Source of the DNA: Blakeslea trispora | Taxonomy: Eukaryota > Mucoromycota > Mucoromycetes > Mucorales > Choanephoraceae | Direction of reading: 5' to 3' | Length of the DNA stretch: 64,000 nt | Assembly: GCA_025331445.1 (NCBI GenBank) | Contig: JAIWNE010000021.1 | Coordinates: 248,001 to 312,000, forward strand | Shown here: positions 22,453 through 33,549 of the stretch, in pieces | Layout: each line of letters opens with the position of its first letter | Numbering within the stretch: the first letter of the stretch is position 1 | Position numbers and translations under genes: made by a program | The notes under the pieces: generated by a model | The model's database searches: none | What the model saw: only the letters and a program-made list of their open reading frames with translations | What the model was told of the DNA's origin: nothing

Positions 22453-22715
22453 GTTGAATAGGAAGAGAGAGAAAGAAAAGATAAAAAATCATGTGGGGAA
22501 TTTTTACTATGATAGGGTTTCACATAAATGCACACTACTATAGAAAATCCTAGTTTTTGTTAAACCAATGGTATTTAGTGCATCTGAAAGAATCTCAAGA
22601 ATGAATAGCCATAGTAAACAATTGATTGGTCAAAAGAAAGCAAAAACAAAAGAGAAGAGTGTGATGCTCAAAAAAAAAAAGTATTGAAATATGCAGTTTA
22701 CTTTATTTTCTAAAT

Positions 22716-23962
22716 TTATGGCTTATTGTGATCAAGATGTTCATTGAATTCCAAGACAATTTTACCAAATTGATGGCCATTGCTGTTTAAAGAGTAATGA
22801 CAAGTTAGTCAGTTGAGTGTGAGGGGGCCAGTTTATGAGACTTACTTCATGATGTTGATAGCCTTATCAAATGTGTCACTGTTGAGTCCATTCCAGACAT
22901 GAGATACAATTGGCTTGATTTTCTTTTCATCCACAAGCTTGACCATCTCTATAAACTCTCTTCTTGAGCCCATAGTAGAACCCTTCCAGACAAGGTTTTC
23001 TCTTACATGGTCCATGGTGAATGTCACACCTTCTGGGGTAGCAGTATGACCATAGTTGGCAATAATACCTCCTGGTCTCATCAAATCAGGCAGGGCTTCA
23101 TATAAAGGACCACCAGCACCATCAACGATAGCCGATAACTTGTTTCCATTCAACAATTGTTTCAATTGATCAATAAAGTTCTCTAAAAATAATGCAATAA
23201 GAACCCACAAAAGAAAAAAAAAAGAGAGGATATACAACTTACCATCTTTGTAATTGACACCACCTTTGGCACCCATCTCAATGGCCTTGTCAATCTTTTC
23301 TTGATTAGAAGAGGTCACATAGACATGAGCACCGATAGAAACAGCAAATTGAAGAGCAAATAAAGCAACACCACCACCAATGCCTGTAATCAATACGTGG
23401 TCACCTTTTCTAGCGAGACATTGAGTAAACAAGGCTCTGTAGGCTGTTAGGCCGGCCAAGGGGAGTGAAGCAGCTTCAGAATTGGTAAGATGTTCAGGAC
23501 AAGGGACCAATTGATCGTTATCGACTGCAATAGGTTCTTCGGTCATGGTTCCCATCGTAGGAGGTAACCCGAGAATGTAAAATTTGTCTTCGGGTCCTCT
23601 TGGATCGGATTCCCAGCCATAGCCAGGATTGATGAGAACACGCTGATGAACCGAAAGTTTTTCAGAGTTGCTCTTGATGACATAAGCAACAGCATCCGAT
23701 CCAAGAATCGAACCATATTCAACAGCAGGGTATTCACCCATCAAGATCCAGACATCTCTAATGAGTAGGCACGTTAATTGATTGCATGTCGTTCAAGGTT
23801 TGACCTTTTTCTTTTTTATTACCGATGATTGAAAGAAGCCGCTCTGATTTGTACAACCGATTGGTTTTCTTTTGGTTCCGCAGATTTGTTTGGTTTAAAG
23901 ACAACACCATGTTTGAGGTTTGTTTGATTAGGAGCGTTTTCAGTCAAGAAGGCAGATACCAT
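22716..23962 (-). CDS. Medium-chain dehydrogenase/reductase (zinc-type ADH-like)
   Basis: NAD(P)H-dependent oxidoreductase of the MDR superfamily, 352 residues. Exons (complement) are 23962-23823, 23757-23243, 23182-22846 and 22782-22716, with matching phases. The N-terminal GroES-like domain has FNHRDVWILMGEYP and GSILGSDAVAYV, where the usual zinc Cys is not evident. The Rossmann domain shows SLPLAGLTAYRAL, VLITGIGGGVALFALQFAVSIGAHVYVT and VDGAGGPLYEALPDLMRPGG. The C-terminal exon supplies the final NNGHQFGKIVLEFNEH, typical of the family end. It most resembles quinone-reductase or YogA-like members; the substrate cannot be inferred. It is complete, so the fold assignment is safe while the function stays open. 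Confidence 0.85.
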
Positions 23963-24968
23963 GATTGATTGAATGAAAAGAAGCAAATGGAAAAAAGAAA
24001 AAGGGTAATGACATAATTTATAAATGAAAGATTATTAATCATTACGGCTGTCACATCATTTCTTTCATGAATTTAAAGCATTTGAAATAGTCATTTCTGC
24101 ATTGACTCCGAATTAAATTTACATGATGAAAAAAAAAAAGATAAAGGCGACAGAAAGTGAATCCAAGTGGATTGACTTGGAAAGAAGAGTGGGCTCTAAT
24201 GAGGTAGTGTCCTATTGACCATCAAATGGTTAAGACGGTAGCTTGTTACTGGGACCATGTATTCAATGTCACTTTGAAGGTTATGTAGAGTGGCTCTTTC
24301 ACACTTTGTAATGAGGTTTAAAGTATCCTGTTTTCAACAAGTATTATATTTAAAAAAAAAGAAAGAGTTGATAAAGGACCCATTCAGTTTCCCTTTTTTT
24401 TGTTATTGACATGCTGTCAACAATGTTGGCAATGACGGTCAACACATGTCGTTTGTGAGCATGATCAACAAAGGCTTAGCTTCAGAGCTTTTTTTTAGTC
24501 ACTATTGACCAACATACTGTGCAAGTGTCTCTTGAGCCTTGTTTAGCCAGTCAAAAGAATAGTGTCACTTCTTTTAGTACAGAGATTTTGACAAAACATA
24601 ATGCGATTTTGACTCGTAAAATAAATGCAACCCCCTAAAAAGGAAAAAGAGCGATGGATGACAACAATAGAGCCTCCTTCTCCTTCGCAAGCCTTCCATG
24701 CCACGCTTGTAGTAAAGTCATCAACGATGCCCTTGCAGATTTAATTTAGGTGCAGGTATAATATTTAAAAGAGAGGGGCACTTGATAAAGCTGAACCTTA
24801 ATAGCATTGAACAAAAACAGAAAGATATCGCTTTCAAACACTTTTTCACAACTGCAGTTAATTGTACAAGAGCCTTAGCTACTATAAAGTTCTCATAAAT
24901 AATTGACCATTGTCCTTATCTACCTAGTGAAAATCCCAATAGGTTTATTCTTTATGCACAAACATGGA
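23963..24968. other. Intergenic, no gene seen
   Basis: About 1 kb between the MDR gene start and the CHO2 stop, both genes on the minus strand. AT-rich with no conserved frame, RNA gene or repeat that I can see. It should contain the MDR promoter and the CHO2 terminator. Confidence 0.55.
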
Positions 24969-27871
24969 TCATATTTGCACTCTATTATCAAATAAATAGT
25001 TTTGGCTGATATTGTTCTTTTGCTGTTGTTCAAGAGCCAACTCAGACAATACAGATGGATCGACTGATGCTTGCAGCTTGGGTGATGTTTTCTGATTAGA
25101 GAAGGGAGATAAAGCACGAAGAGAATGTTTGATTCGCTTTGCCAATCGGCTTACTCGCCTATCTGCAATGATGATTTCCCAAGCAAATTCGATGCCAAAC
25201 ATGATATGGATGGCATAGGACAATCTTTTAGCAGCGCCTTCATCCAAACAGGAATAATCATCAATGGCTGAAACAGGAATCTTGTCGGGATCATGGTCAA
25301 GAACAGTCTGAACAAGCCTAAGTAGGGTGACCTGCAACGCATTCTCATCATTGACATCTGGTGCATCGGGAGCAACAATCTTGAAAGCACGACTACGGGC
25401 CATAACATAATGTTTCCCATCGTGATGGTATCTAAATTCATATGTACCCACTTGCCAAGGTAATTTCTGGATTCCTCTGAATACAATTCTACCCTTTGAT
25501 CTTGATGGAACATGAGGAGGGAAAAGTGCAATATCTGAATCAGCTTCATCTTCAGGTTCTCCATTTGTCCAATACCAACATCCTTGAGAACCAACCAATG
25601 TGACATCTGGGTCTATATTTGCTGATAACTTGTAGATACCTATCCAATCTTTTGGTCCATGATTTATAGGAGCAGTCCAATCGACACAGATTCGCTCACC
25701 CAATGTAAAGTTTTGTTCAGGAGTAGATGTATTTTCATGAGAAACAGACAGGCTGTATTCGTCTTTCTTCTTACTGATGAGATGATCATTCTCTAATAAC
25801 TTGATAGCAGCATGTGTCAATTCTGCTTCCGTTTGTCCGACAGTAGTTGCCAGCAGCTTCTCGGCCTTTAGGATAGCTTCGTTGATCATTTCATTGAGTC
25901 TGATAGCTGGATGATGTTTTTCATTACCATCATCATTGTCTTGTTGTTGCTGAATAACATACTTTGCAATTTCGTTTTGGACTTGCCTTGGTAGACCAAT
26001 AGGTAGCTTTTGTGCCATGGTTCTTAATGTCTTGGTGAAGCCAGCCTCCTTTCGAACTTCATCGCCATAAAGCTTTTCCATATGTGGCCGCTCAACGAAT
26101 CTCAAGAGTAAGAAATGAGCAATTTGAGAGAAGAGAGCCAGGCTAAAGGCAAATGGATGATTTGTTATGATACTCAAGCCCCAAAAAGCGGCATGTCCCA
26201 TGATTTTCTCTGGATTGTTTAAATATCTAAAACAAGAAACATAAGTATGGAATTAAAGAGAGACAGACAAATATAGTTACCTGTAGATTCCCGTGTAAAG
26301 AAGCTGTGTAGGGTGATTGTCTATAAAGAAATCTCCATAAAACCAGCCAAAGTCTCCAAGCACCTCATAAATGGAGAAAGAAGTCCATATATGTAAAGAG
26401 ACAAAGAATATACCGAGAGTGTGGCGTAAAAGAGTCATACCATAAGTCCAATCTTCTGGCAGATTGTATAACTTGAGGCATAGCATGAAAAAGGAGACAT
26501 AAGTCATACAGCAGGAGAGATTGTAGACAGCTTTCCAGTTTTTGAAAGCCTCTTGTGGCCCACTGCCCCACTTGATAAAATATCTCGTAAGCCATTTGCT
26601 TTTGGACTGCAAGTACAATAGAAAGCCAAGGCCAACTGAATAGAACATTCTCCAAAAGACAGCCTGTGCCATAGTAAACAAAACGCTCCATTTGGGATCA
26701 ATGAGCCAGGGAACAATGACCGCATGAATCACAAGTAGAGCTGATGCTATATCATTAGACTGAAACAAATCAAAGTTCTTCAAGAGAATCATATCGCGAT
26801 GAGAATGATCGAGATAGATATCTCGATGATCGTTGTAAATGGAATTTGCCAAAGAAGCTGCTGCATCTTCATCCAAAGACGCAAGGACTAACGGTAGCTT
26901 TTTTCTAGAGGTTTGAGGTTGATTGTAAGTTTTATCAATGTGAGGTGATTCTACAAGTATCAAGAAACCCATCTGCATCAAATGTGCTGCAATACTGGCA
27001 AATAGAACGGTGTAACTTGCACAGATGAGAGAGATGCCATAATAGCCAATATAGCCCACAGAATACATAGGATGAGGCGCCATTTCAAAAACACCATCAA
27101 ATGTCAAAGACTGTTCAATCAGAAAGAAGAAATCACCCCAGTACCATGCAAAGTCCTTGACAACTCTTTGAGCGTCTAGCTTGACCCAAACATTGAATAC
27201 AATCAGGAACACACCAGCCATCCATCGAAGGAATCCAAAGTTCATAAGATAAACAGTTGAGCGTATAGGACTAAACCAGGCAATAGCAAAGCAGATGTAA
27301 CTAACAAAATCGTTCATAAGAATAAGATCTACTAGCTGTCTAAACAGGAGCCAAGTGTTGTACTCGGCAGGAGCATCCTTGAAGTTGTAATCATTTGGAT
27401 TCATCTTTAAGCTGAGTTGACGTTCAACCCACTTGTTATGATCGAGTCCATACTGCTTATAGAGCTTTACCAAACCATGCTTATCGCTCTGGTATTTCAA
27501 GAGTACACCTAACCCAATGTTGTAAGCTGAGCGCCAAAAGAAAAACAAGCCCATAAAAAGGTACTTGGAATAGTTATTGGGCAAAACAAGAAGAAGTGTC
27601 ACTTTTATAATAAGAACAGAAAGGATGAGCAGATCAAAGAAGCTCTTGGGTTTCTTGGGGTTAAAGAGAGATTGAAGCATGTCCTGTGTGACAGGAACCC
27701 GAAAAACTATCATAAAGAAATATATTAAGTTTCTGATATGAAAAAATAAGTGGATGTCTACATACCTGTGCCATTAGACGTTTTGCCCTTGGAGGACGTA
27801 TCATCCTTAGCGTACTTCATGCTACTATGCTCATTACGTTTCAGTTCTCGTCTTTTTCTCAATTCAGCCAT
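24969..27871 (-). CDS. CHO2: Phosphatidylethanolamine N-methyltransferase CHO2
   Basis: Integral ER-membrane enzyme for the first SAM-dependent methylation of phosphatidylethanolamine to phosphatidylcholine. Exons (complement) are 27871-27766, 27706-26281 and 26226-24969, giving 929 residues, somewhat longer than the yeast protein (869). Many membrane spans occupy the first 650 residues, and two methyltransferase-like repeats are visible: APHPMYSVGYIGYYG in the first and [25 protein letters not shown] in the second, the latter re-created by the splice. The C-terminal 350 residues are soluble, with a beta-rich FTLGERICVDWTAP domain and a helical region, as in fungal CHO2. The N-terminus is basic and Lys-rich. 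SEN34 lies upstream on the same strand. The closest alternative, the smaller OPI3 enzyme, is excluded by length. Confidence 0.95.
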
Positions 27872-28286
27872 GTTGAGATGAAGCTGTAGATACTGTTGTT
27901 GTTTTTGTTGAAAAAATGAATAAAGAAAAGAAGAAGAAGAAGAAAAAAAAAGTATATTGCGGTTGGTAAATATATCATTTTAGACTTTTCAAAAAAGGGT
28001 ACTGCCGCTGCATAATGATGGAATCTTACAAATGAATGGCGAGAACAAAGAAAAAAAAATTGGTTGTGTATACTTTTCTTTGTCGTCAATAAGTTGTTCT
28101 TTATGCTTCACTTGGCAACACTCTGGAAATGTCAAATAACTAAAAGGGGCAGGTACATGGCTCTACAAGTTAAATGTATTTACATTTTATTGTCTTTGTA
28201 AACTATAGAATGAAAAGGACTCATTTGTAATATTGCGTCTTTTTGACAACGCGTGAGAAATACATTAGCTGTATGATTGGATTCGA
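27872..28286. other. Promoter region of CHO2
   Basis: Gap of 415 bp between CHO2 and SEN34, both minus strand. Contains GA-rich and T-rich tracts; no coding frame. It should carry the CHO2 promoter and the SEN34 terminator. I do not see a clear yeast-type inositol/choline element (CATGTGAAAT). Confidence 0.5.
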
Positions 28287-28846
28287 TTAAAAGCCCGCCC
28301 ATTCAATTGAATAATATGTCATCATTTCATTTATGGCTGACACCAACACAAACGTCTTCTTGACATTGGTGGCCAATCTACCCATCCCAACCAATTCGAG
28401 CGGAGTAATCTCTTGGTCTTTCTCCATCGTTTGAATGATATAATTGCTGTGCGCGCACATTGGATCATTTGGGTAAAGCAGAAAGTCGCCACCAAATTTG
28501 ATGCCACTTGTAATATAAAAGCCCTTTGACCAAAAATATTCAAATACTGCAGTGCGAAGCGTCTCGCTTATGTTGCAGTCTACATCAGTATATCCTTTCT
28601 TAGCAAGAAGGTAAACCTCTTCAGGAAGCAAAAGTAACGGTAAGCCGTAAAAGGTGTTTTGCAAAGGAAACTGAGGCAAGGTACCTTGCAAAGACCCCAC
28701 TATTCTATGCTTACAACGCAGCTTCTCGACATCTATATTTCTCTGTAAGCGACTTGTGTTACACATGGACAGCTCTGCTTACCCTGAGCATTGAATACAA
28801 GAAACTTATTCCCAAACTTCTTTATTTGAATTAATTCATCTGCCAT
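28287..28846 (-). CDS. SEN34: tRNA-splicing endonuclease subunit SEN34
   Basis: Catalytic subunit that cuts the 3' splice site of intron-containing pre-tRNAs. Exons (complement) are 28846-28783 and 28732-28287, giving 169 residues, much shorter than yeast SEN34 (about 275) because the variable middle linker is missing. The N-terminal domain reads FLVFNAQDVEKLRCKHRIVGSLQGTLPQF and GLPLLLLPEEVYLLAKKG. The C-terminal nuclease fold has the catalytic Tyr (DFLLYPNDP), His (CAHSNYI) and Lys (NVKKTFVLVSA), so it looks active. The splice acceptor ATAG at 28733 was chosen because the alternatives at the nearby CAG and AGAG shift the frame. The first exon supplies the conserved FGNKFLVFN strand. Confidence 0.92.
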
Positions 28847-30159
28847 TGACAACTAAAGTTTTAAAAGAAAGATAAAGAAACATTTATGCTGGTTTTAAAA
28901 AAAATTATTCATTTTCTCAAACAGATTTGTAACCAAGGTCAAATCTGACATTGCAGAAGCCTGAAGTCTCTTGTATTTCAACTCTCTCTTTGAGCAGGAC
29001 TATGCATGGAATAGAAAGCGAATGAAAAGAATGTCTTTGTTGCATCAATGGGTTGCATTAATGCAAGTAGATTAAGAAATGTGATAGATTATAGCTAATA
29101 CTCATGGATTTCACTTTAAGATTGCTCTACATCTTCCTGAAAAACAAGAGTTAGTCAAGAGAACTTCGAGAATGCTGAGCAAACGTCAATTCTAGAGTGT
29201 CCCCTCTGCCATCTAATTCAAGTTGTCAAGAGACTATTTTGATTGTAACTTAGGCAATGATAATAATACCATAACTCTTTCTCTGACTAGGGAAATAGTT
29301 GTAATCATTGGTATAGATTCAGGAGAGAATTTCAGCTCCAAGTACATGCACTACACCAATAACTTACCCTCTATTGGTACCTTTGTTGGCATTGCAAGAT
29401 TTTTTTTACCTACCGCAGGCTTTACTCACCAATTTCTTTAGGTCAAATAAACCTGTAAGAGCCCACAACCATCGTTGCCTGGCTACAGGTGCTATTCAAG
29501 TTCCTTTCTGCTAATTTTTGCTGTCTGGCTGTGTTAAAAGCAAGAGAAAACTCTGTCTCCTTCTGATTACAAAGACAATTTCATGATCGTTAAGTCAGTT
29601 TTGGAGGATGTTTCTGTCTCTAAATAAGCAATACAGACTTTCCTTTCTGGTTTCGACCGCTTTAATCTTATAGTGAGAGTAAATTTCGACCCTGAATTGC
29701 CTTTTCGACAAAAGGAGCCAAAAAGGAAATCTACAGGACCCACCTACTTCATGTATTGTTATTCTCACTCTTGAAATTAAATCATATACTGATTTATCAT
29801 ATAGTCAAATGGATACTCATCGAAAGACTTGAATGATCAGATGATAACAAGAAAATAAAGTACAGTAGAATCCCCCCCTTTTTTTTTTGTTTCCTCTTAT
29901 CTGAAATACAAGACTGTTCCGTTTGAAAATAAATAGACTACTTGTAGTTTCTTGAAAGATTCCATTATGCATTACTGATGTGTTGTGCAACATTACTTTA
30001 TCTTTTCAAGGGTACAAGCATAATTCCGCTATTTTTTTTAAAAAATCTCTGCAGTGACGAAAATACGACGTGTTTCTTTTCAAGCTTCAAATTATATAAA
30101 CAACTTGTTTTTTGTTTTGCTTTTTATTCTGTTTAAATACAAGAACGCTTATTATTGAA
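28847..30159. other. Intergenic, possibly a decayed gene remnant
   Basis: About 1.3 kb between the divergent SEN34 and NAXD genes. No intact frame exceeds 72 codons. The frame at 29223-29441 contains REIVVIIGIDSGENFSS, which faintly recalls the ATPase phosphate-1 loop (IVVGIDFGTT) of the HSP70/HSPA12-like families that are enlarged in Mucorales, but stops cut it on both sides. A short AT-rich run with poly-C/T at about 29873-29888 follows. I see no terminal repeats or reverse-transcriptase motif. A relic is possible but not shown. Confidence 0.35.
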
Positions 30160-31671
30160 ATGCCAAAGTTGCCTGATATTAACAAAGTACGCCAACTGAT
30201 TCCCCCACTTTCGGGGAAAATGCATAAAGGGCAAGCAGGTAAGAAAGTGAATGAAATAAAAAAAGAAAATTCCATTCAATTGAGCCTTCTTTTTTTTTTT
30301 TTTTGCTATAGGCCGAATTGGTGTTGTGGGTGGTTCAGAAGAGTAAGTAAGAACAAACAAACCCACCTGCATGTTTGTTGTGATTCTCTCTTTCTAAAAA
30401 CAAAAAAAAACATTCCTTTTCAGTTATACAGGTGCGCCTTTTTTCAGTGGAATTGCTTCCATGAAAGTGGTAAGAAAAAAAGAAGATTTCGTTATTTTTG
30501 ATATAAAGTAGTAAAGTATATATGAAGCTTAAATGACTAAACAACTTTTTTTCTAAAAAGGGTGTAGATCTTTGTCACATTTTCTGTGAACCTGGTGCTG
30601 GTACAGTGATTAAGGTAAAAGAAAGAGTAGAAAAGAGTTTCAAGAAAAAATTACATATATAACTCATTTTTCCAAAATAGGGCTATTCACCTGGTATGTT
30701 TGCTTTATTCTTTTGATAAACAAACATCGATTTACTAAGCTAGTGAGATGCATGTATGACATTAGATTTGATTGTCCACCCCTATATGCGTACAAAAGAA
30801 AAGCTAGAATCCGAATTGAATATTGATAAAATTGTGGATCGTGTTTCAAGTGTGTTTTCGAGGCTCCATGTATTGGTTGTTGGACCAGGTCTTTCTAGAG
30901 ATGAAGTCATGCAGGAGACAACAAGGCAGTTAATTCTGCGTGCACGTGAGCAGAACATGGCTATTGTCGTGGATGCAGATGGCTTATATCTTGTTCAGCA
31001 ACATCCTGAAACTGTGAAGGACTATAAGAAAGCTGTACTGACGCCCAACGTAGTAGAGTTCAAGCGATTGTGCGATAAAATGGTAACAATACACAATGCA
31101 AATTAATATAAACTTTTGGAGTTAATGTTGTTTTTTTTAGGGAGTGGATATCGACAAAGAAGATTCTCATGAAGCAGCTGCAAAGAAATTGGCGAAATCA
31201 TTTGGTGGTCTCACTGTTGTCCAGAAAGGAACTGAAGATTGTATTACCAATGGCGATGAAGGTTTGTGAATTTAATTACGTTTTTGTTTCCATTTGTTTA
31301 TGCGCTTTTGTTTTTGTTTAGTCTTGAAATGCGATGCTAAAGGTGGTCTCAAACGCATGGGAGGTCAGGGGGATATTCTCTCGGGTGCTATTGCGGCATT
31401 TTTAGCTTGGGGAAAAGCATACGAAGATGGCGTTTGGAGGTAAACAAGAAGTGAGCAAACTTATGTACAGAAAACTAAGAAATGGATGCACTTTGTTAGT
31501 CATTCAAACGAAATTGCGTCAAAGGACATTGCTATGTTTGCTAGCTGGGGTGCTTGTTGGATTTCTAGAACGAGTAGCAAACTTGCGTATGAAAAACATG
31601 GTAGATCAGTTTTAACTTCTCACATGCTAGAAGAAATTGGTACTTCGTATGATCATTTTATGAAACAGTAA
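30160..31671 (+). CDS. NAXD: ATP-dependent NAD(P)H-hydrate dehydratase
   Basis: Metabolite-repair enzyme that turns damaged hydrated NADH/NADPH (NADHX) back into the normal cofactor; ribokinase-like fold, CARKD family. Nine exons: 30160-30238, 30312-30342, 30424-30469, 30561-30614, 30681-30693, 30766-31082, 31141-31261, 31322-31439 and 31500-31671, giving 316 residues. Diagnostic parts are [54 protein letters not shown] and the ATP/Mg motif [23 protein letters not shown]. The fifth exon is just 13 nt (GYSP) and is required for frame and by homology ([12 protein letters not shown]). The protein starts without a convincing targeting peptide. The eight introns fragment the N-terminal third. Confidence 0.93.
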
Positions 31672-31818
31672 AACAAAAAAAAATATACAAAACAAAAAGA
31701 ATATCTAGAATAAACATCAAGATAAACAAACAAGTTGATGGTATATAAAAGACCAACTTTCCTTTTTGCCTGTTTTTATTTCTGTTGTTTTTCCCTTATA
31801 GAAACAAACAAACAACAG

Positions 31819-32373
31819 ATGCACGTTTCCACACTTATCAAGACTACCGCTGAGCCTATTGAGGAAACGAAGGGCCTGTCAGACTCTTCCATTGAAATTG
31901 AAGTAAGAGCTCCTCAAACACATGGTAAGCTTTGATCATTGTTGACTTTGACTTGATTGCTTATTGAGACATCTCTTCAAGGAACTGGCTTTGGTATGTA
32001 CACAGACTATGAGATAGTGTGCCGAACAAACAATCCTATCTTTCAATTGAAGCAATCCAGCGTCAGAAGAAGATACAGTAAATTTGAATCTTTGAAGTTC
32101 AAGCTAGAAGAGAACGATTATGAAATCAAGGTGCCAAATCTACCTGGCAAAGTCTTCAAGAACAGATTTTCCGACCAGATCATTGAAGAAAGAAGACAAA
32201 AGTTAGAGAGATTCTTACGAATGTAAGTTTGAAAAAATTCATTTGAAATTCAAGAGATAGCTCATATGTTCTCCCCATCTTTCAATAGCCTTTGCTCCAA
32301 CATTAATCTGATACAAGATTACGAAGAGTCAAAGGCAAAGATGATTGTACGATTTATTCAAGGCAAATATTAG
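31819..32373 (+). CDS. SNX3: PX-domain sorting nexin SNX3/GRD19
   Basis: Retromer-associated sorting nexin, 143 residues, that binds PI3P and sorts cargo from early endosomes. Exons are 31819-31924, 31982-32222 and 32289-32373. The PX domain spans about residues 22-140: GMYTDYEIVCRTNNPIFQLK, the PI3P pocket RRRYSKFESL, the proline-containing loop KVPNLPGKVFKNRF and IIEERRQKLERFLRI. The short tail ends AKMIVRFIQGKY. A longer in-frame start at 31735 would add a hydrophobic leader but is not supported by the family, so the ATG at 31819 was chosen. The stop codon shares bases with the stop codon of HAUS4 on the other strand. The upstream NAXD gene ends 147 bp before the start. Confidence 0.92.
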
Positions 32374-33394
32374 TGATGCTTCATCCTCTCAATATCGTCT
32401 TTTGCAGCCTGTATCTTATAGAGCAAATCGTGATAAGCCTTGGATAATGTTTCAAATTCGGGTCCTATTTCATTGTATTCTGCTAATTGTTTTGTTGTAT
32501 ATTCCAATGTGGTTTGTGCTTCCATATATCTTTTTTCTAATAAAGTCCTGTATGTATTATAATTCAATTTAAGCATCGTTTTGCGTGCATGTAAGTTTGA
32601 ATGTAAACTTACTTGAGCGATTCAAGTGCAGAAGTGAATTCGGGATCTTTGTATGTTGTCATAAGCACACTAACATGTAGAGTTCTTTTATCTTTTCTTA
32701 ATAACAAAGACATTAGAAAGCGAGAGTTGACCTTACTTGGCTTTGACTAACATAGCATCTACAAGCGATGTATAGTAATCATCAAAGGCTATATTTTTGG
32801 CTTTCTGTGCCTTATATTTAAATTGCTCAATCACAGACCAGGTTAAATCGAGGATTTGTAAGACTGTCTAAAGCATCATCATCAGAGATTTGCTCTCTCT
32901 TTCTCTTCTCTCGGGACTTTTTCATCTTACCCTAATATAGCCCTTGACTTTACTCTCAACAAGCATCCTCTTTTCCATCAATAGCTGTCTATCTGCCTCC
33001 AATTGTTGTTTCAATTTTTGGATTGAGTCAATATCTGATACTTGCATAAATTCATTGACTTTCCTATACTTTAGCTCAATAGCCTCCTGAAGTAACACTT
33101 CTACCGGTATCTACATGTATACTTTTTTAGGTACCACTCTTCTTTCATGATCCCTCATAGTTATCTCTTTCTGTTGTTGCTTACAGAGGAACTGCTCATA
33201 TCATACTAAAGTCATAATTTTGTTACTTTCAGTTCTATAGAATCAAGAGAGTTCTTGTCTAACCTCTATTTTCTTTAGCTCACTCATCAATATCTCATTC
33301 CGAAAATACTTGAGTTGCTATAGTTTATTGGAGAAAACAAAAGTCAGTTTTATTCAGCATGAGTGACTTAAGTGAAGTGTACTTGATCGCTCAT
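32370..33394 (-). CDS. HAUS4: Augmin complex subunit HAUS4-like
   Basis: Coiled-coil protein of 232 residues resembling HAUS4 of the augmin complex, which recruits gamma-tubulin to make branched microtubules in the spindle. Exons (complement) are 33394-33383 (12 coding nt), 33317-33264, 33194-33135, 33110-32931, 32867-32737, 32696-32613 and 32547-32370; all phases agree. The C-terminus carries the best HAUS4 signature, LAEYNEIGPEFETLSKAYHDLLYKI, like LG-PEF-x-L-x-x-x-Y in animals. The middle is VLQILDLTWSVIEQFK and repeated charged helices. Human HAUS4 is longer (about 363), so the N-terminal part may be missing or extra upstream exons may exist. The stop overlaps the SNX3 stop; 155 bp separate its start from the divergent BTB gene. 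Confidence 0.72.
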
Positions 33395-33549
33395 CTTGGA
33401 GATCGAGACAAACTGAAAAAGAAAAAAATGCGTTTTTTTCCAGCATTTTACAAGAAAAGCATTGGCCAATAGGAATCAATTTCAACCAAGAAGCAAGAGA
33501 GCCAGATATTTCTTCTTTATGAAGCTTTTTCGTTAAATAAATTACCTGT

